DNA of 64,000 nt from Enterobacter dykesii. Lineage in GTDB: Bacteria > Pseudomonadota > Gammaproteobacteria > Enterobacterales > Enterobacteriaceae. The number at the start of each line of letters is the position of its first letter. The stretch's first letter is position 1. The notes beneath the pieces were generated by a model. The model ran no database searches. It was given only the letters and a program-made list of their open reading frames with translations, and was not told the DNA's origin. The stretch spans positions 620,001-684,000 of the forward strand of contig NZ_CP126604.1 of assembly GCF_008364625.2 (NCBI RefSeq). The letters run 5' to 3'. The position numbers were made by a program, and so were the translations under genes. Shown here in pieces: positions 9,264 through 20,113 of this stretch.

Positions 9264-11726
9264 ATGCGAGTGTTGAAGTTCGGCGGTACATCAGTGGCAA
9301 ATGCAGAACGTTTTCTGCGTGTTGCCGATATCCTGGAAAGCAACGCCAGGCAGGGGCAGGTTGCTACCGTGCTCTCTGCCCCGGCAAAAATCACGAACCA
9401 TCTGGTGGCGATGATTGAAAAAACCATCGGTGGCCAGGATGCACTCCCGAACATCAGCGACGCAGAGCGTATCTTCGCTGACTTACTGCAAGGGCTGGCA
9501 GAGGCGCTGCCTGGCTTCCCGCACGCTCAGCTGAAGTCCTTCGTTGAGCAGGAATTCGCGCAAATCAAACACGTCCTGCACGGCATCAGCCTTCTCGGCC
9601 AGTGCCCGGACAGCGTCAACGCAGCGCTGATCTGCCGTGGCGAAAAACTCTCTATCGCCATCATGGCCGGCGTGCTGGAAGCGCGCGGTCATAGCGTGAC
9701 CGTGATCGATCCCGTTGAAAAACTGCTGGCGGTGGGCCACTACCTCGAATCCACCGTTGATATCGCCGAATCAACCCGCCGTATCGCCGCCAGCAAAATT
9801 CCGTCTGACCATATGATCCTGATGGCAGGCTTCACCGCCGGTAACGAAAAGGGTGAGCTGGTGGTGCTGGGCCGTAACGGCTCTGACTACTCCGCCGCCG
9901 TTCTGGCCGCCTGTTTACGCGCTGACTGTTGTGAAATCTGGACTGACGTCGACGGCGTCTATACCTGCGACCCGCGCCAGGTACCTGACGCCAGGCTGCT
10001 GAAGTCGATGTCGTACCAGGAAGCGATGGAGCTTTCCTACTTCGGCGCCAAAGTGCTTCACCCGCGTACCATCTCTCCGATTGCCCAGTTCCAGATCCCT
10101 TGCCTGATTAAAAACACCGGTAACCCGCAGGCGCCGGGTACGCTGATTGGCGCGAGTACCGATGAAGATGGTCTGCCGGTGAAAGGTATCTCCAACCTCA
10201 ACAACATGGCGATGTTCAGCGTCTCCGGTCCGGGGATGAAGGGGATGGTCGGCATGGCGGCGCGCGTCTTTGCCGCTATGTCCCGCAACGGTATCTCAGT
10301 GGTGCTGATCACCCAGTCCTCTTCCGAATACAGCATCAGCTTCTGCGTGCCGCAGGCCGACTGCCTGCGCGCCCGCCGCGCGCTGGAGGAAGAGTTCTAT
10401 CTGGAGCTGAAAGAAGAGCTGCTGGAGCCGCTCGCCATTCAGGAACGCCTGGCGATTATCTCCGTGGTCGGCGACGGTATGCGCACGCTGCGCGGTATCT
10501 CCGCCAAGTTCTTTGCCGCGCTGGCGCGCGCCAATATCAACATCGTGGCGATTGCCCAGGGCTCGTCAGAGCGTTCAATTTCTGTTGTCGTGGACAACGA
10601 TGACGCTACCACCGGCGTACGCGTGGTTCACCAGATGTTGTTCAACACCGATCAGGTTATCGAGCTGTTCCTGATTGGCGTCGGCGGGGTGGGCGGCGCG
10701 CTGCTGGAGCAGGTGAAGCGTCAGCAGGAGTGGCTGAAGAAGAAACATATCGATCTGCGCGTCTGCGGAATTGCCAACTCCAGAGCGCTGCTGACTAACG
10801 TTCACGGACTGAACCTGGAAAACTGGCAGGCTGAGTTGAAAGAGGCAAAAGAGCCGTTCAACCTGGGCCGCCTGATCCGTCTGGTGAAAGAGTACCACCT
10901 GCTCAACCCGGTGATTGTCGACTGTACCTCGAACCAGGCGGTGGCCGACCAGTACGCCGACTTCCTGCGCGAAGGGTTCCACGTGGTGACGCCGAACAAA
11001 AAAGCCAACACTTCGTCGATGGATTACTATCACCAGCTGCGTCTGGCGGCGAGCAAGTCGCGCCGCAAGTTCCTGTACGACACCAACGTGGGCGCGGGCC
11101 TGCCGGTTATCGAGAACCTGCAGAACCTGCTGAACGCGGGCGATGAACTGCAGCGCTTCTCCGGCATTCTCTCCGGCTCGCTGTCGTTTATCTTCGGCAA
11201 GCTGGATGAAGGGATGAGCCTGTCGGACGCGACCCGCGCCGCGCGCGAGCTGGGCTATACCGAGCCGGATCCGCGTGACGATCTCTCCGGTATGGACGTG
11301 GCGCGTAAACTATTGATTCTGGCACGTGAAACGGGGCGTGAGCTTGAGCTTTCCGATATCGTGATTGAACCGGTCCTGCCGGCAGAATTTGACAGCAGCG
11401 GTGATGTCGCTGCCTTCATGGCAAATTTGCCGCAGCTTGACGATGCTTTTGCCGCGCGCGTTGCGAAAGCCCGTGATGAAGGTAAGGTATTGCGCTATGT
11501 TGGCAACATTGAAGAAGATGGCGTGTGCAGGGTGAAGATTGCCGAAGTGGATGGCAACGACCCGCTGTACAAAGTTAAAAACGGCGAAAATGCCCTCGCG
11601 TTTTACAGCCACTATTATCAGCCATTGCCGCTGGTGCTTCGCGGCTATGGCGCAGGGAACGATGTTACGGCGGCGGGTGTGTTTGCCGATCTGCTGCGTA
11701 CCCTGTCATGGAAGTTAGGAGTTTAA
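9264..11726 (+). CDS. thrA: Bifunctional aspartokinase I / homoserine dehydrogenase I
   Basis: Catalyses the first and third steps of threonine synthesis: aspartate phosphorylation and NADPH reduction of aspartate semialdehyde to homoserine; inhibited by threonine. 820 residues, the E. coli length. The kinase domain starts with KFGGTSVAN (residues 4-12) and runs to about 290. Two ACT regulatory regions follow (about 310-460, with [16 protein letters not shown] and [16 protein letters not shown]). The dehydrogenase domain starts near 465 with the Rossmann motif [12 protein letters not shown] and has [13 protein letters not shown] and VTPNKKAN. First gene after the attenuator; thrB starts one base after its stop. 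Confidence 0.98.
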   Translation: MRVLKFGGTSVANAERFLRVADILESNARQGQVATVLSAPAKITNHLVAMIEKTIGGQDALPNISDAERIFADLLQGLAEALPGFPHAQLKSFVEQEFAQIKHVLHGISLLGQCPDSVNAALICRGEKLSIAIMAGVLEARGHSVTVIDPVEKLLAVGHYLESTVDIAESTRRIAASKIPSDHMILMAGFTAGNEKGELVVLGRNGSDYSAAVLAACLRADCCEIWTDVDGVYTCDPRQVPDARLLKSMSYQEAMELSYFGAKVLHPRTISPIAQFQIPCLIKNTGNPQAPGTLIGASTDEDGLPVKGISNLNNMAMFSVSGPGMKGMVGMAARVFAAMSRNGISVVLITQSSSEYSISFCVPQADCLRARRALEEEFYLELKEELLEPLAIQERLAIISVVGDGMRTLRGISAKFFAALARANINIVAIAQGSSERSISVVVDNDDATTGVRVVHQMLFNTDQVIELFLIGVGGVGGALLEQVKRQQEWLKKKHIDLRVCGIANSRALLTNVHGLNLENWQAELKEAKEPFNLGRLIRLVKEYHLLNPVIVDCTSNQAVADQYADFLREGFHVVTPNKKANTSSMDYYHQLRLAASKSRRKFLYDTNVGAGLPVIENLQNLLNAGDELQRFSGILSGSLSFIFGKLDEGMSLSDATRAARELGYTEPDPRDDLSGMDVARKLLILARETGRELELSDIVIEPVLPAEFDSSGDVAAFMANLPQLDDAFAARVAKARDEGKVLRYVGNIEEDGVCRVKIAEVDGNDPLYKVKNGENALAFYSHYYQPLPLVLRGYGAGNDVTAAGVFADLLRTLSWKLGV

Positions 11727-11727
11727 C

Positions 11728-12657
11728 ATGGTCAAAGTTTATGCCCCGGCTTCCAGCGCGAATATGAGCGTCGGATTTGACGTGCTGGGCGCGGCGGTGA
11801 CGCCGGTGGATGGTTCGCTGCTGGGCGATACTGTTACGGTGGAAGCGGCAGACAGCTTCAGCCTGAATAACGTGGGCCGCTTCGCCAGCAAACTGCCGTC
11901 CGACCCGCGCGAGAATATCGTCTATCAGTGCTGGGAACGCTTTTGTCAGGAGATCGGCAAAAACGTGCCGGTTGCCATGACGCTGGAAAAAAGTATGCCG
12001 ATTGGCTCGGGTCTGGGTTCCAGCGCCTGTTCGGTGGTCGCCGCGCTGGTAGCAATGAACGAGCACTGCGGCAAGCCGCTGAACAACAACCGTCTGCTGG
12101 GCTTAATGGGCGAGCTGGAAGGGCGTATCTCCGGCAGCATTCACTATGACAACGTGGCGCCGTGCTTCCTCGGCGGCATGCAGCTGATGATTGAAGAAAA
12201 TGGCATCATCAGCCAGCAGGTGCCAGGGTTTGATGAGTGGCTGTGGGTGCTGGCCTATCCGGGCATTAAGGTCTCTACCGCGGAAGCGCGTGCGATCCTG
12301 CCCGCGCAGTATCGTCGCCAGGACTGCATCGCCCACGGGCGTCATTTGGCGGGCTTTATACACGCCTGCTACACCCGTCAGCCGCAGCTGGCGGCGAAGC
12401 TGATGAAGGACGTCATTGCCGAGCCGTACCGCACGAAGCTGCTGCCCGGCTTTAATGAGGCGCGACAGGCGTCCATGGATATCGGCGCGCAGGCGTGCGG
12501 CATCTCCGGCTCCGGCCCGACGCTGTTCGCCCTGTGCGACAAGCCTGACACCGCGCAGCGCGTGGCGGACTGGCTCTCTAAACACTACCTGCAAAATCAG
12601 GAAGGCTTTGTTCATATTTGCCGTCTGGACACGGCTGGCGCACGAGTACTGGGATAA
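11728..12657 (+). CDS. thrB: Homoserine kinase
   Basis: ATP-dependent phosphorylation of homoserine to O-phosphohomoserine, fourth step of threonine synthesis; cytosolic GHMP kinase. 309 residues. GHMP motif 1 is [21 protein letters not shown], motif 2 is the glycine-rich [12 protein letters not shown] (about residue 90) and motif 3 is [12 protein letters not shown] near residue 255. Spaced one base from thrA and three bases from thrC, so it is surely co-translated within thrABC. Confidence 0.98.
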   Translation: MVKVYAPASSANMSVGFDVLGAAVTPVDGSLLGDTVTVEAADSFSLNNVGRFASKLPSDPRENIVYQCWERFCQEIGKNVPVAMTLEKSMPIGSGLGSSACSVVAALVAMNEHCGKPLNNNRLLGLMGELEGRISGSIHYDNVAPCFLGGMQLMIEENGIISQQVPGFDEWLWVLAYPGIKVSTAEARAILPAQYRRQDCIAHGRHLAGFIHACYTRQPQLAAKLMKDVIAEPYRTKLLPGFNEARQASMDIGAQACGISGSGPTLFALCDKPDTAQRVADWLSKHYLQNQEGFVHICRLDTAGARVLG

Positions 12658-12660
12658 TTA

Positions 12661-13947
12661 ATGAAACTCTATAACCTTAAAGATCATAACGAGCAGGTCA
12701 GCTTCGCGCAGGCGGTAACTCAGGGGCTGGGCAAAAACCAGGGGCTGTTTTTCCCGCATGACCTGCCGGAATTCCAGCTGACCGAGATTGATGAGCTGCT
12801 GAAGCAGGAATTTGTCACCCGCAGCACCAAAATTCTGTCTGCGTTTATTGGCGACGAAATTCCGCAGGAGCTGCTGGAAGAGCGCGTGCGTGCGGCGTTC
12901 GCTTTCCCGGCGCCGGTGAAGCAGGTTGAGCCTGACGTTGGCTGCCTGGAGCTGTTCCACGGCCCGACACTGGCGTTTAAAGACTTCGGCGGCCGCTTTA
13001 TGGCGCAGATGCTGACCCACATCAGCGGCGATAAACCGGTGACCATCCTGACCGCGACCTCCGGGGACACCGGTGCGGCGGTGGCGCACGCGTTCTACGG
13101 CCTGAAAAACGTCCGCGTGGTGATCCTCTATCCGAAAGGCAAAATCAGCCCGCTGCAGGAAAAACTGTTCTGTACGCTCGGCGGCAACATTGAAACCGTG
13201 GCGATCGACGGCGATTTCGATGCCTGCCAGGCGCTGGTCAAGCAGGCCTTCGACGACGAAGAGCTGAAGGTGGCTCTGGGTCTGAACTCTGCCAACTCAA
13301 TCAACATCAGCCGTCTGCTGGCGCAGATCTGCTACTACTTCGAAGCGGTGGCGCAACTGCCGCAGGAAGCGCGCAACCAGCTAGTGATCTCCGTGCCAAG
13401 CGGTAACTTCGGTGACCTGACGGCGGGCCTGCTGGCGAAATCCCTGGGTCTGCCGGTGAAACGCTTTATCGCGGCGACCAACGCCAATGACACCGTGCCG
13501 CGCTTCCTGAAAGACGGGAAATGGGCGCCGAACGCCACGCAGGCGACGCTCTCCAACGCGATGGATGTGTCACAGCCGAACAACTGGCCGCGCGTGGAAG
13601 AGCTGTTCCGCCGTAAGATCTGGCGTCTGGGTGACCTGGGCTACGCCGCGGTGACGGATGAAACCACCAAAGCGACCATGCGCGAGCTGAAGGCGGTGGG
13701 GTATACCTCTGAACCGCACGCGGCGATTGCCTACCGCGCGCTGCGCGACCAGCTTAACCCGGGTGAATATGGCCTGTTCCTGGGCACCGCGCATCCGGCG
13801 AAGTTCAAAGAGAGCGTGGAAGATATTTTGGGCGAAACGCTGCCGCTGCCAAAAGAGCTGGCCGAGCGTGCCGACCTGCCGCTGCTGTCACATGAGCTAC
13901 CCGCAGATTTTGCCGCGCTGCGTAAGCTGATGATGACCCGCGCGTGA
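12661..13947 (+). CDS. thrC: Threonine synthase
   Basis: PLP enzyme converting O-phosphohomoserine to threonine and phosphate, last step of the pathway. 428 residues. The PLP-binding Lys107 is in HGPTLAFKDFGGRF; TATSGDTGAAVAHAF and SVPSGNFGDLTAG are further cofactor and substrate motifs. Last gene of thrLABC, ended by a strong hairpin directly after the stop. Confidence 0.98.
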   Translation: MKLYNLKDHNEQVSFAQAVTQGLGKNQGLFFPHDLPEFQLTEIDELLKQEFVTRSTKILSAFIGDEIPQELLEERVRAAFAFPAPVKQVEPDVGCLELFHGPTLAFKDFGGRFMAQMLTHISGDKPVTILTATSGDTGAAVAHAFYGLKNVRVVILYPKGKISPLQEKLFCTLGGNIETVAIDGDFDACQALVKQAFDDEELKVALGLNSANSINISRLLAQICYYFEAVAQLPQEARNQLVISVPSGNFGDLTAGLLAKSLGLPVKRFIAATNANDTVPRFLKDGKWAPNATQATLSNAMDVSQPNNWPRVEELFRRKIWRLGDLGYAAVTDETTKATMRELKAVGYTSEPHAAIAYRALRDQLNPGEYGLFLGTAHPAKFKESVEDILGETLPLPKELAERADLPLLSHELPADFAALRKLMMTRA

Positions 13948-13956
13948 TTGTGTTGC

Positions 13957-13990
13957 CCGGTGGCGGCGACGCCGCCACCGGACTTTTTTT
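13957..13990 (+). terminator. thrABC terminator with REP-like stem
   Basis: Perfect 11-base stem CCGGTGGCGGC / GCCGCCACCGG with a 3-base loop and a seven-T run. The stem begins with the TGCCCGGTGG half-site seen in other intergenic palindromes of this window. Confidence 0.88.
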
Positions 13991-14148
13991 ATGGAGAAAT
14001 TAAGGAGGAAAATAGCAGGGAAAAAGCAGAAATTCCCAATAAATGCGGTCACTTAGCGTTTAGGATTGCAGAGAATAACATCCCCCGTTCCCCTCGCGTA
14101 CTCTCCTTACATCGGCCTACGTTGGGCAAAGATAATAAGGAGTCACCG

Positions 14149-14451
14149 ATGTCTACACTGAAACCTGCACTCATCGCGCTTTCTCTGATGCTGGTCGCTC
14201 CCATGGCGGTTCAGGCATCTGAAATTACCCTCGTACCTGCGGTAAAACTGCAGATTGGCGACCGGGATAACAACGGGCACTACTGGGACGGCGGCCGCTG
14301 GCGCGACCACGACTGGTGGAAGGCGCATTATGACTGGCGTGATAACCACTGGCGTCCACATGACGAGCATCGTAAACACGACGATCGTCACGATGACCAT
14401 CACCACGATGACCACCGCGACGATCGCGGCCCGGACTGGAAACACCATTAA
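14149..14451 (+). CDS. yaaX: YaaX-like DUF2502 exported protein with His/Asp-rich tail
   Basis: 100 residues. A typical signal peptide ([23 protein letters not shown], cleavage before SEITLVP) is followed by the conserved [23 protein letters not shown] core found in E. coli YaaX and YpeC-type proteins. From about residue 70 the sequence is almost only His, Asp, Arg and Lys ([17 protein letters not shown]...). Function is unknown; the tail suggests periplasmic metal or polyanion binding, which is inference. The ATG at 14149 is preceded by AAGGAG at a suitable distance. The gene sits between thrC and yaaA, as in E. coli, and ends in its own terminator. Confidence 0.85.
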   Translation: MSTLKPALIALSLMLVAPMAVQASEITLVPAVKLQIGDRDNNGHYWDGGRWRDHDWWKAHYDWRDNHWRPHDEHRKHDDRHDDHHHDDHRDDRGPDWKHH

Positions 14452-14453
14452 TG

Positions 14454-14485
14454 CAAAACCCCGCCAGCTGGCGGGGTTTGTTTTT
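14454..14485. terminator. Bidirectional terminator between yaaX and yaaA
   Basis: Stem AAAACCCCGCC / GGCGGGGTTT with loop AGCT, T-rich on the right (plus strand) and A-rich on the left. It touches the stop codon of yaaA and can serve both convergent genes. Confidence 0.88.
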
Positions 14486-15257
14486 ACTGCTCGTGGCGCT
14501 TAAACACCAGCTCGCCTTTCCCCGACGACGCCTCGTCAAAGAAATAGCCTTCGCTGTTAAATTTGGTCAACTGCTCCGGCTTTGTCAGGCGATTCTGGAT
14601 GATGTAGCGGCTCATCAGGCCGCGCGCTTTCTTGGCGTAGAAGCTGATCACTTTAAACTTACCGTTCTTCTCGTCGAGGAATACCGGCTTGATGATTTCG
14701 GCATCCAGCTTTTTCGGCTTCACCGACTTGTAGTATTCATCGGATGCCAGGTTAATCACCACGTTATCGCCCTGGGCATGCAGCGCCGCGTTCAGTTTGT
14801 CGGTAATGATATCGCCCCAGAAATGGTACAGATCTTTGCCTTTGGCATTTTCCAGGCGAATCCCCATCTCCAGACGATACGGCTGCATCAGATCCAGCGG
14901 GCGCAGTACGCCGTAAAGACCCGACAGCATGCGCAGATGCTGCTGGGCAAAATCGAAATCGGCTTCGCTAAAATCTTCCGCCTGCAGGCCGGTATAGACA
15001 TCACCTTTAAACGCCAGAATCGCCTGGCGAGCGTTCGCCGGGGTGAAATCCGGGTGCCACTCGTGAAAGCGGGTCGCGTTAAGATCGGCCAGCTTGTCGC
15101 TGATGCTCATCAGCGAGGCGATTTGCGGCGCAGAGAGCTTACGCGCTTCGCGGATCAGCTGTTGCGAGTAGTCCAGCAGTTCAGGCTGGGTATAGCGCTC
15201 GGTGGCGAGCGGGCTCTGGTAGTCGAGCGTTTTTGCAGGTGAAATCAGAATCAGCAT
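14484..15257 (-). CDS. yaaA: Peroxide stress protein YaaA
   Basis: DUF328/UPF0246 protein induced by OxyR in E. coli; it lowers intracellular free iron during hydrogen peroxide stress and has a DNA-binding fold. 257 residues. The N-terminus [16 protein letters not shown] and the internal [20 protein letters not shown] are hallmark motifs. Convergent with yaaX; yaaJ lies upstream on the same strand with a 66-base gap. Confidence 0.94.
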   Translation of the reverse strand: MLILISPAKTLDYQSPLATERYTQPELLDYSQQLIREARKLSAPQIASLMSISDKLADLNATRFHEWHPDFTPANARQAILAFKGDVYTGLQAEDFSEADFDFAQQHLRMLSGLYGVLRPLDLMQPYRLEMGIRLENAKGKDLYHFWGDIITDKLNAALHAQGDNVVINLASDEYYKSVKPKKLDAEIIKPVFLDEKNGKFKVISFYAKKARGLMSRYIIQNRLTKPEQLTKFNSEGYFFDEASSGKGELVFKRHEQ

Positions 15258-15323
15258 ATCCAGTCCTTGCAGGAAATTTAGAGCGACTTTAGCAAAAAAT
15301 CGCCCTGAATTGATCGATAGCTG

Positions 15324-16754
15324 TTATTGCCGCGGCAAATCATCCCACGTGCCGGGGGCAAGCTGCGCCTTAACGTCGGGATAGCGGGCGGGATCAAATA
15401 CCGGCGGAACGCCCAGTTTGCGCTGACGAAGGTAGTCTCTGGCAATCAGCGTAACCACGGGCGAGAGCAGCAGGATAGCGGTGAGGTTCGTGATCGCCAT
15501 CAGCGCCATAATGATATCGGCCAGCTGCCAGACCAGCGGCATACTGAGGAAGGAGCCAGCGACGATCATCAGTATGACCGCGAGCCGCAGGGCTCCGATT
15601 GCGGTACGGGAGTCGAGCTTCAGGAAAATAAGGTTATTTTCGGCGTAGAGGTAATTCACCACAATCGAACTGAAGGCAAACAACATCAGGACGAGCGAGA
15701 CAAATCCTGCTCCCCAACCGCCGGTCAGGTTCACCAGCGCCTGCTGGAGAAGCTGTATCCCGGCGGTACCAGAAGAATGCGGGACGGGGCCTGCCAGCAG
15801 CAAAATCATGGCGCTGGCGGAGCAGATGATAATGGTATCGGTAAAGACGCCAATCATCTGCACAATGCCTTGTGCGGCCGGGTGCGGCGGCCAGGAAGAG
15901 GCGGCAGCGGCCGCGTTGGGGGTTGACCCCATTCCGGCTTCATTGGAGAACATGCCCCGCTGAAAACCCGCCATCAGCGCCTGGCTAAAGGTGTAGCCCA
16001 GCGCCCCGGAGGTCACCTCGCGCCAGCCAAAAGCGCTTTTGACGATGGTCGCAATCACGCCCGGCACCTGGTCGATATGCAGTGCGGCGACGAACAGGCT
16101 CGCGGCAACCCAGAGCAGCGCCATAACGGGAACCAGCCACTGCATCAGGCGGGCAACGCCCCTGAGACCGGCTGAAATGGTGAGCAAAACGACGAGGGCT
16201 AAAGCAATACCGGCGACCCACTCCGGGCAGGAGAAGGCATAGAGCAGGGCATTGGCGACAGAATTTGCCTGGACGGTATTAAAAATAAGGCCGTACGCGA
16301 GCAGTAAAAAAAGCGAGAACAGAACGCCCATCCAGCGCATCCCTAAGCCACGCGCCATGTACCAGGCAGGACCGCCGCGAAACTGGCCGTTTTTATCTTT
16401 CTCTTTATACAGCTGGGCGAGCGAACTTTCGGCAAAGGAGGTGGCCATCCCGAGTAGCGCCGTCACCCACATCCAGAAGACCGCGCCAGGCCCACCGGCG
16501 CTGATGGCCAGCGCAACGCCCGCCAGATTTCCGCTGCCGAGGCGTGCCGCCAGGCTGGTACAGAGTGCCTGGAACGACGTTAATCCGCCCGGCTGGGGCG
16601 TAACGCTGTTTTTCAGACTTCTGCCAAACTTGCGGATATAACGAAACTGGATAAACCCACTGCGTAGAGTAAACCAAATCCCTGCTCCCATAAGCAGGTA
16701 AATCATTATCGAACCCCAGAGGACTTCGTTAATAAAGAAAAAGAAATCAGGCAT
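15324..16754 (-). CDS. yaaJ: AGCS-family sodium:alanine/glycine symporter YaaJ
   Basis: Inner-membrane amino acid:cation symporter of the AGCS (DAACS) family; alanine or glycine are the usual substrates, not proven for YaaJ. 476 residues from the ATG at 16754, the E. coli length; a GAGG ribosome site lies 7-10 bases before it. An in-frame ATG eight codons upstream (16778) is less likely. About 11 membrane segments are apparent. The family signature GSGNLAGVALAISAGGPGAVFWMW and the motif MFSNEAGMGSTPNAAAAA are present. Confidence 0.92.
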   Translation of the reverse strand: MPDFFFFINEVLWGSIMIYLLMGAGIWFTLRSGFIQFRYIRKFGRSLKNSVTPQPGGLTSFQALCTSLAARLGSGNLAGVALAISAGGPGAVFWMWVTALLGMATSFAESSLAQLYKEKDKNGQFRGGPAWYMARGLGMRWMGVLFSLFLLLAYGLIFNTVQANSVANALLYAFSCPEWVAGIALALVVLLTISAGLRGVARLMQWLVPVMALLWVAASLFVAALHIDQVPGVIATIVKSAFGWREVTSGALGYTFSQALMAGFQRGMFSNEAGMGSTPNAAAAASSWPPHPAAQGIVQMIGVFTDTIIICSASAMILLLAGPVPHSSGTAGIQLLQQALVNLTGGWGAGFVSLVLMLFAFSSIVVNYLYAENNLIFLKLDSRTAIGALRLAVILMIVAGSFLSMPLVWQLADIIMALMAITNLTAILLLSPVVTLIARDYLRQRKLGVPPVFDPARYPDVKAQLAPGTWDDLPRQ

Positions 16755-17016
16755 TAACGTCCCTCTTGTTGATGCCAATGTGAATATGTAAGCGCTACCA
16801 CTGATTGGGCATGCTGTTGCTTAGCAGCCTGTTAATCTTCCGAGTTTACCATACTCTACCTAAGCGCACTGTCTGCGGTTGCGCTACCCCTCCGTCGTGT
16901 TATCATCAGGGCAGACCGGTTACATCCCCCTAACAAGTAAACCTGTCATTTTTCCGCTGCAGGCATGCTGTCGGTAGCGTGAATTATCCAGGGCACGTTA
17001 AAAGAGAAACACTATC

Positions 17017-17970
17017 ATGACGGATAAATTGACCTCCCTTCGTCAGTTCACCACTGTCGTAGCTGACACCGGAGATATCGCGGCAATGAAGCTGTACCAG
17101 CCGCAGGATGCCACAACTAACCCTTCTCTGATCCTTAACGCCGCACAGATCCCTGAGTATCGCAAACTGATTGACGACGCAGTGACCTGGGCGAAAGCAC
17201 AGAGCAACGACCGCGCGCAGCAGGTTGTGGATGCCACCGACAAACTGGCAGTGAACATCGGTCTGGAAATCCTGAAGCTGGTTCCTGGCCGTATCTCTAC
17301 CGAAGTGGACGCACGTCTCTCCTACGACACCGAAGCGTCTATCGCGAAAGCGAAACGTCTGATCAAAATGTACAACGACGCTGGCATCAGCAACGACCGT
17401 ATCCTGATCAAACTGGCTTCTACCTGGCAGGGTATCCGCGCGGCAGAGCAGCTGGAAAAAGACGGTATCAACTGTAACCTGACCCTGCTGTTCTCCTTCG
17501 CGCAGGCGCGTGCATGTGCAGAAGCAGGCGTATACCTGATTTCTCCGTTCGTGGGCCGTATTCTGGACTGGTACAAAGCCAACACCGATAAGAAAGAGTA
17601 CGCGCCGGCTGAAGATCCAGGCGTGGTTTCTGTTACTGAAATCTACGAATACTACAAACAGCACGGCTATGAGACCGTGGTTATGGGCGCAAGCTTCCGT
17701 AACGTCGGTGAAATCATCGAGCTGGCTGGCTGTGACCGCCTGACCATCGCCCCTGCGCTGCTGAAAGAGCTGGCAGAAAGCGAAGGTACCATCGAGCGTA
17801 AGCTGTCTTACACCGGTGAAGTGAAAGCACGCCCAGAGCGCATCACTGAATCCGAGTTCCTGTGGCAGCACAACCAGGATCCAATGGCTGTAGACAAACT
17901 GGCGGACGGTATCCGTAAGTTTGCTGTTGACCAGGGCAAACTGGAAAAAATGATCGGCGACCTGCTGTAA
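17017..17970 (+). CDS. talB: Transaldolase B
   Basis: Pentose phosphate enzyme transferring dihydroxyacetone from sedoheptulose-7-P to glyceraldehyde-3-P. 317 residues. The Schiff-base Lys132 is in [27 protein letters not shown] and [12 protein letters not shown] are the other family motifs. Codon use is strongly biased to abundant codons, as expected of a highly expressed gene. Monocistronic; a GC-rich hairpin follows the stop. Confidence 0.98.
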   Translation: MTDKLTSLRQFTTVVADTGDIAAMKLYQPQDATTNPSLILNAAQIPEYRKLIDDAVTWAKAQSNDRAQQVVDATDKLAVNIGLEILKLVPGRISTEVDARLSYDTEASIAKAKRLIKMYNDAGISNDRILIKLASTWQGIRAAEQLEKDGINCNLTLLFSFAQARACAEAGVYLISPFVGRILDWYKANTDKKEYAPAEDPGVVSVTEIYEYYKQHGYETVVMGASFRNVGEIIELAGCDRLTIAPALLKELAESEGTIERKLSYTGEVKARPERITESEFLWQHNQDPMAVDKLADGIRKFAVDQGKLEKMIGDLL

Positions 17971-17977
17971 TCATTCT

Positions 17978-18012
17978 GCGTGACCGGGTTCCCGGTCACG
18001 CGACTGCTTTCG
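17978..18012 (+). terminator. Hairpin downstream of talB, likely terminator
   Basis: Eleven-base inverted repeat GCGTGACCGGG / CCCGGTCACGC starting eight bases after talB, followed by only a weak T stretch (CTTTCG). Probable but not textbook terminator. Confidence 0.6.
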
Positions 18013-18080
18013 TACCCTGTCTGAATCTCCTCTCTGCGTGTATCATTCCCTTTAATCAGTACTTTTTGAATGGAATGGAT

Positions 18081-18668
18081 ATGAATACCTTACGCATCGG
18101 CTTAGTGTCGATTTCTGACCGCGCCTCCAGCGGTGTTTACCAGGATAAAGGCATCCCCGCTCTGGAAGAGTGGCTTGGCAGCGCGCTGACCACCCCCTTT
18201 GACATTCAGACGCGCCTGATCCCTGACGAACAGCCGATCATCGAGCAGACGCTCTGCGAGCTGGTGGATGAGATGAGCTGCCACCTTGTTCTGACGACGG
18301 GCGGAACCGGCCCCGCGCGCCGCGACGTGACGCCGGACGCAACGCTGGCGATTGCCGATCGTGAAATGCCGGGCTTCGGTGAACAGATGCGCCAGATCAG
18401 CCTGCACTTTGTCCCGACCGCCATTTTGTCGCGGCAGGTTGGCGTGATCCGCAAACAGGCGTTAATACTTAATCTGCCGGGCCAGCCGAAATCAATTAAA
18501 GAGACGCTGGAAGGGCTGAAGGCGGAAGATGGCAGCGTCCTCGTTCACGGCATCTTTGCAAGTGTACCGTATTGTATACAGCTTCTTGACGGTCCGTATG
18601 TGGAAACCGATGAGAAAGTGGTAGCAGCTTTTCGTCCGAAAAACGCTCGTCGCGAAACAATCTCCTGA
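18081..18668 (+). CDS. mog: Molybdopterin adenylyltransferase Mog
   Basis: Adenylates molybdopterin before molybdate insertion in molybdenum cofactor synthesis; cytosolic trimer. 195 residues from the ATG at 18081, preceded by GGAATGGA; an upstream in-frame ATG would add MNGMD and is not needed. The MoCF-biosynthesis motifs SISDRASSGVYQDKGIPAL and LVLTTGGTGPARRDVTPDA are clear. Confidence 0.96.
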   Translation: MNTLRIGLVSISDRASSGVYQDKGIPALEEWLGSALTTPFDIQTRLIPDEQPIIEQTLCELVDEMSCHLVLTTGGTGPARRDVTPDATLAIADREMPGFGEQMRQISLHFVPTAILSRQVGVIRKQALILNLPGQPKSIKETLEGLKAEDGSVLVHGIFASVPYCIQLLDGPYVETDEKVVAAFRPKNARRETIS

Positions 18669-18790
18669 AATTAACCAATATGTGACATTAGCTGAAGCAG
18701 CGATAGCGTGGTAAAGCTTTTACGGTATAGTAATTTTTTCTTTACGATTGCTGTAAAAATAAATCCACAACACACGCATAATGGTTTGCT

Positions 18791-20113
18791 ATGTCACATA
18801 ACACCCGACCTCTGAATCGACAGGACTACAAAACTCTCACGCTCGCGGCCTTAGGCGGCGCGCTGGAGTTTTACGACTTTATCATCTTCGTCTTCTTCGC
18901 CGCCGTGGTGGGAGAGCTCTTCTTCCCGGCTGATATCCCGGAATGGCTGCGTCAGGTGCAAACCTTCGGCATTTTTGCCGCCGGGTATCTGGCGCGTCCG
19001 CTGGGCGGCATCATCATGGCCCACTTTGGCGATCTGGTCGGGCGCAAGAAGATGTTTACCCTTAGCATCCTGCTGATGGCCGTGCCGACGCTGGCTATTG
19101 GTCTGCTACCCACCTATGCCTCGATGGGCATTCTTGCTCCGTTGCTGCTGTTGCTGATGCGCGTTCTTCAGGGCGCGGCGATTGGCGGTGAAGTGCCGGG
19201 CGCGTGGGTGTTTGTCGCGGAGCATGTTCCGGCGCGCCGCATTGGTATCGCCTGCGGAACCTTAACGGCGGGACTGACGGTCGGGATCCTGCTCGGCTCG
19301 GTGGTCGCAACCATTGTGAATACCAGCATGACGCAGCAGGCCGTACACGACTGGGGCTGGCGTATTCCGTTCCTGCTGGGCGGGGCGTTTGGTCTGGTGG
19401 CGATGTACCTGCGCCGCTGGCTGCAGGAGACGCCAATTTTCCTCGAGATGCAGCAGCGCAAAGCGCTGGCGCAGGAGCTGCCGGTGAAGGCGGTCGTGGT
19501 TCGCCATAAAAAAGCGGTGGTGGTGTCGATGCTGCTCACCTGGCTGCTCTCGGCGGGCATTGTGGTGGTGATATTGATGTCCCCGGTGTGGCTGCAAAAG
19601 CAGTACGGCTTCGCCCCTGCCGTGACGCTACAGGCGAACAGTATCGCGACAATCATGCTCTGCTTTGGCTGTCTTGCCGCCGGGTTGGCGGCTGATCGTT
19701 TCGGCGCCAGCGTTACCTTTATCGTCGGCAGCCTGCTACTGGCCGCATCAAGCTGGGCGTTTTATCATCTGGCAGGCAGCCATCCTGAACAGCTGTTCCT
19801 GCTGTACGGCACGGTAGGGCTGTGCGTGGGCGTTGTCGGGGCCGTACCGTACGTGATGGTCCGCGCGTTCCCGCCGGAGGTACGCTTCACCGGGATCTCA
19901 TTTTCCTACAACGTGTCGTATGCCATTTTCGGCGGGCTGACACCGATTGCGGTGACGGTGCTGATGGGCGTGTCGCCGATGGCGCCAGCCTGGTACGTAC
20001 TCGCGCTTTCGTTGATAGGGTTGGGATTAGGGATTTGGCTGGGGCAGATGAAGGGATGTCGTGCCCGCGATGCGGACACGACAGAGGGATCAGTGTTTTT
20101 CACCAATCGGTAG
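18791..20113 (+). CDS. MFS transporter of the metabolite:H+ symporter (MHS) type
   Basis: 440-residue inner-membrane protein with 12 apparent membrane segments. The N-terminal GGALEFYDFIIFVFFAA and the loop 2-3 signature GDLVGRKKMF are typical of the MHS family (proline/betaine, shikimate, citrate and related transporters). Substrate cannot be told from sequence. E. coli K-12 has no gene here; mog and satP are adjacent there. The last 24 bases overlap the 3' end of satP on the other strand. The start ATG at 18791 has no strong ribosome site, so expression may be low. Base composition looks like the neighbours. Confidence 0.85.
   Translation: MSHNTRPLNRQDYKTLTLAALGGALEFYDFIIFVFFAAVVGELFFPADIPEWLRQVQTFGIFAAGYLARPLGGIIMAHFGDLVGRKKMFTLSILLMAVPTLAIGLLPTYASMGILAPLLLLLMRVLQGAAIGGEVPGAWVFVAEHVPARRIGIACGTLTAGLTVGILLGSVVATIVNTSMTQQAVHDWGWRIPFLLGGAFGLVAMYLRRWLQETPIFLEMQQRKALAQELPVKAVVVRHKKAVVVSMLLTWLLSAGIVVVILMSPVWLQKQYGFAPAVTLQANSIATIMLCFGCLAAGLAADRFGASVTFIVGSLLLAASSWAFYHLAGSHPEQLFLLYGTVGLCVGVVGAVPYVMVRAFPPEVRFTGISFSYNVSYAIFGGLTPIAVTVLMGVSPMAPAWYVLALSLIGLGLGIWLGQMKGCRARDADTTEGSVFFTNR

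Noticed and set aside
13991..14056. 21-codon basic frame ([13 protein letters not shown]...) between the thrC terminator and yaaX
   Set aside because: It starts right in the T run of the thrC terminator with no ribosome site, and I know no conserved counterpart. Chance is the simplest explanation.
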